From positions 159,248-223,247 of the forward strand of contig NZ_QRCT01000016.1 of assembly GCF_003363435.1 (NCBI RefSeq): DNA of 64,000 bases. The letters run 5' to 3'. The notes beneath the pieces were generated by a model, which was not told the origin of the DNA, did no database searches, and saw nothing but the letters and a program-made list of their open reading frames with translations. Below, piece by piece: positions 61,727 to 64,000 of the stretch. Position 1 is the stretch's first letter. The number at the start of each line of letters is the position of its first letter. Source of the DNA: Anaerosacchariphilus polymeriproducens. Its GTDB lineage: Bacteria > Bacillota > Clostridia > Lachnospirales > Lachnospiraceae. The position numbers and the translations under genes are program-made.

Positions 61727-62731
61727 TTACTGTTTAATATCTGCTACGGAATCTCTTATGATTACTTTTCCACAAACAACCTTTCGTCCTATTTTGTAAT
61801 CCGGATTCTTTATCTTTTTAACAATAGATTTTACAGCTGTAACTGCCATCTGCTCTACATCAACCCTATATGTTGTCAATTGCGGTTTACTTATTGTAGA
61901 ATATATATAATCATCAAATCCGACTACCGAGATATCTTCCGGGACACGATACCCTTTCTCTTTCAACTGTTGTATTAATGTATAAGCGATCTGATCACAA
62001 TTGCAAACAAATGCTGTCGGTAAAATTCTTGGTAATTCTATTTTTATAAATCTGCCTTTTTCATCTCTATCACAAATCAGCCACTCATTTTGGAATGGAA
62101 TATGATGCTGCAACAGACTCTTCAGCGTACCCAGATACCGATCCATAATACTACTGGTTGCATAAATATTTCCTACAAATGCAATTTCTCTATGACCTTT
62201 CTGAATCAAGTAATTAGTAAGCATATAGCATCCAAATATATTATCGCTGACAATAGATTCCATATCTGAATCATTATAAAAGTCTAATAGCACATACGGG
62301 ATTTCAGTTTCTTTAAGAAGCTTCAAATACTTCTTGCTCATCTCTCCCATTACAATCAATCCATCTATTTTATTATTCTCAATAATAGCAGGAAGTTCTG
62401 CTGATAATTCTTGTTCTTCTGTTAAAATTTCCAAAATGCCAAAGAAATTGGTACCATTTAACTTTAATACAATATGTCGATATAAATTTGAATAAAAAGA
62501 ATTATCTTCAAAGAATTTATTAGATACTAAAATACCTATATTATAATTCACACCTTCTTTCATACTTTTAGCGGCTGAATTGTAACGATACCCCATCTCC
62601 TGTGCTTTTACCTTAATTATTTCCCGTAATTCTTCACTGACACCTTCCCTGCCCGAAAGGGCTTTTGATACGGTAACAGTACTTTTGTTCAGTTCTTTCG
62701 CTATATCTCGCATGGTAATATTTTTTTTCAT
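61727..62731 (-). CDS. LacI-family regulator of the mannan locus
   Basis: A 334-residue repressor. The helix-turn-helix and hinge are TMRDIAKELNKSTVTVSKALSGREGVSEELREIIKVKAQEMGYRYNSAAKSM. The sugar-sensing domain follows (NIGILVSNKFFEDNSFYSNLYRHIV ... ISVVGFDDYIYSTISKPQLTTYRVDVEQM). It lies immediately upstream of the mannan importer with its own terminator and promoter. The GTTAAC palindromes in front of the importer are its probable sites. The effector is likely a mannooligosaccharide or breakdown product; not shown by sequence. Confidence 0.93.
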   Translation of the reverse strand: MKKNITMRDIAKELNKSTVTVSKALSGREGVSEELREIIKVKAQEMGYRYNSAAKSMKEGVNYNIGILVSNKFFEDNSFYSNLYRHIVLKLNGTNFFGILEILTEEQELSAELPAIIENNKIDGLIVMGEMSKKYLKLLKETEIPYVLLDFYNDSDMESIVSDNIFGCYMLTNYLIQKGHREIAFVGNIYATSSIMDRYLGTLKSLLQHHIPFQNEWLICDRDEKGRFIKIELPRILPTAFVCNCDQIAYTLIQQLKEKGYRVPEDISVVGFDDYIYSTISKPQLTTYRVDVEQMAVTAVKSIVKKIKNPDYKIGRKVVCGKVIIRDSVADIKQ

Positions 62732-62765
62732 AAATCTTATCCCTTCGTTTTAAACATGATAATTT

Positions 62766-62794
62766 ATTATAGTACGCCTAATTAAACTTTGCAA
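62766..62794 (-). promoter_or_regulatory. Promoter of the mannan LacI gene
   Basis: On the minus strand −35 TTGCAA (62789-62794), 17-base spacer and −10 TATAAT (62766-62771), about 35 bases before the ATG. Confidence 0.65.
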
Positions 62795-63013
62795 GATATT
62801 TAAGTTACAAATCACATTTTGTTAAGTAATCTATTATTTTGTCCTATCGCCCCCTATAAAATCAACTAATTTATTATTTTTAAGAACTTTATTCTTTCTC
62901 CTGCATAAATTGTAATATGAAGTACAAGTAATTTAAGAGAAAAGTCCATCATAAAAACCGAAACATACAATAACTCCTGTATCAATTTAATACAAGGAAA
63001 GGAATAGATTTTT

Positions 63014-63922
63014 ATGAGATTTTTAAGCAGAATGTCTACGGCAGAAAAAATCGCATATGTTGCAAACTTTGACTCAAATACTATTTCCGTAATTGATACC
63101 AATACCAATAAGGTATCGGCAACAATTAATAGTAATGTCCGTCCTACTGTGTTAGCCACTACTCCCGATCATAAATTTATCTATGCTGTCAACAGTTGTT
63201 CAGATAATGTATCGGTTATTGATACGCACAGCAACCTTGTGATAAGTACTATCGATGTTGGAAAAAATCCTATGGGAATTGCAATTACACCAAACGGTAA
63301 AAATGTATATGTTGCAAATTTTAATTCCAATACTGTCTCTGTCATTGATACCTGCTTAAACAAAGTCACCTTTACAATTCCTGTCGGAAGCGGACCTGAA
63401 GGTATTGCCATTAGACCGGACGGCAGATTTGTCTACGTGGCAAACTACGATCATAATAATATATCCGTAATTGATACAGCAACAAATACCATTTCAACCA
63501 ACTTACCTGCCGGTTTTGGCCCTGCAGGCTTAGCAGTTACTCCTGATAACAACTTTCTTTTCGTTACAAATACAAACACTGATAATATTTATATCATAAA
63601 TATCCAAACCAATACACTGGCCAATATAATCCCCGTTAATAAGCATCCCAGAGGTATCGCTATCACACCTGACGGCAGCACAGCTTATGTTACAAATTAT
63701 TTATCTAATAACTTGACAGTTATTGACATATCTAATTTTGAAATCATTCATACAATACCAATGGGCAACGGACCTTTGAAAGCAGCCATTACACCTGACG
63801 GAAAATCTGTTTATGTGACCTCTATAAATTCAGATTACATCTATGTTGTAGATACAGCTGTTAATACAGTTTGTGTCAAAATCTCTGTAGGACACAATCC
63901 TTATGGAGTCGCCATTATGTAA
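63014..63922 (+). CDS. YVTN-family seven-bladed beta-propeller protein
   Basis: This 302-residue protein consists almost wholly of seven tandem repeats of about 42 residues, each with the pattern (V/A)YVxNxxxNxxSVIDTxxNxVxxTIxVGxxPxGIAITPDGxx. This forms a complete propeller with only a 13-residue lead-in (MRFLSRMSTAEKI). There is no signal peptide, membrane helix or anchor, so on sequence alone it is cytoplasmic, unlike many YncE-like relatives. The repeat gives a 126-base periodicity in the DNA. AAGGA lies about ten bases before the ATG. Binding partner and function are unknown; no neighbour in the window helps. Confidence 0.85.
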   Translation: MRFLSRMSTAEKIAYVANFDSNTISVIDTNTNKVSATINSNVRPTVLATTPDHKFIYAVNSCSDNVSVIDTHSNLVISTIDVGKNPMGIAITPNGKNVYVANFNSNTVSVIDTCLNKVTFTIPVGSGPEGIAIRPDGRFVYVANYDHNNISVIDTATNTISTNLPAGFGPAGLAVTPDNNFLFVTNTNTDNIYIINIQTNTLANIIPVNKHPRGIAITPDGSTAYVTNYLSNNLTVIDISNFEIIHTIPMGNGPLKAAITPDGKSVYVTSINSDYIYVVDTAVNTVCVKISVGHNPYGVAIM

Positions 63923-63939
63923 CTTTGAAATTCCTATAT

Positions 63940-63971
63940 AAAAGTGCAAGAGCTTAATCTTTTGCACTTTT
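63940..63971 (+). terminator. Terminator of the propeller gene
   Basis: AAAAGTGCAA (63940-63949) pairs with TTGCACTTTT (63962-63971) across a 12-base loop, 18 bases after the stop. Confidence 0.8.
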
Positions 63972-64000
63972 ATCCATTTGTCCTCGTATTATAAAGTAGT

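Noticed and set aside
62866..63411. Minus-strand frames opposite the propeller gene
   Set aside because: They have no ribosome site and mirror the repetitive plus-strand coding sequence, whose start, blades and terminator are all convincing.
63030..63922. Regular 126-base periodicity as a possible CRISPR or satellite repeat
   Set aside because: The periodicity is the coding consequence of beta-propeller blades; units are contiguous and too divergent for a CRISPR array.

Overview
This is a low-GC window from an anaerobic member of the Clostridia, most likely Lachnospiraceae. The evidence is the AT-rich DNA with AGGAGG-type ribosome binding sites, the short C-terminally reduced L-aspartate oxidase, a crotonase/CoA-transferase pair, and above all a mannan-phosphorolysis operon (two GH130 phosphorylases, a 2-epimerase, CE2 and CE17-like esterases) of the kind described in Roseburia. 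The species assignment is inference. Most genes lie on the minus strand. No tRNA, rRNA, CRISPR array, IS element or prophage was seen.

Layout. 1-2.5 kb: 3' part of a nickel-pincer cofactor pair (larB, partial larC) and mutY. 2.6-5.5 kb: polar amino acid ABC transporter and a MarR regulator. 5.8-8.3 kb: divergent crotonase/acyl-CoA transferase operon with a palindromic operator in its leader. 8.3-15.1 kb: a membrane diguanylate cyclase, iron alcohol dehydrogenase, metallophosphoesterase/DUF4474 pair and an ABC-F ATPase. 15.2-17.7 kb: a more AT-rich patch with an MFS exporter and, behind it, a type I toxin-antitoxin locus (30-residue holin-like toxin and convergent antisense RNA). 17.9-21.3 kb: a small unknown protein and the NAD biosynthesis operon nadABC. 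21.6-25.7 kb: a polyferredoxin with two FMN-binding domains followed by two tandem cation:proton antiporters, the second preceded by a fluoride riboswitch with its own promoter. The upstream antiporter copy has lost hallmark transport residues. 25.9-28.6 kb: trmO, a MerR regulator, an amidohydrolase and YjbQ. 28.7-36.2 kb: a fructoselysine (Amadori product) catabolic cluster with FrlB/FrlC/FrlD-like enzymes, a second kinase, a YfcC-type carrier, a YtcJ-like amidohydrolase and a divergent GntR regulator. 36.3-39.1 kb: PII/ammonium transporter operon with an attenuator-like leader, and a small acetyltransferase.

39.3-47.4 kb is an arabinofuranoside locus: LacI regulator, GH127, ABC importer and GH51, with three matching LacI-type operators. 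47.6-62.7 kb is a mannan locus. A secreted GH5 mannanase cuts the polymer outside the cell and an ABC importer brings in oligosaccharides. CE2 and CE17-like esterases remove acetyl groups, GH1 trims glucose, and the 2-epimerase with two GH130 phosphorylases release mannose 1-phosphate. A phosphohexomutase and ManA then pass it to fructose 6-phosphate. The importer promoter is a consensus sigma-A promoter overlapped by a perfect 20-bp palindrome, next to its own LacI gene. The window closes with a seven-bladed YVTN beta-propeller protein on the plus strand.

The observations most worth following are the fluoride riboswitch inside a tandem antiporter duplication with one degenerate copy, the type I toxin-antitoxin locus whose lysine codons double as the antitoxin terminator, the unusual Amadori cluster, and the MarR/crotonase operator.
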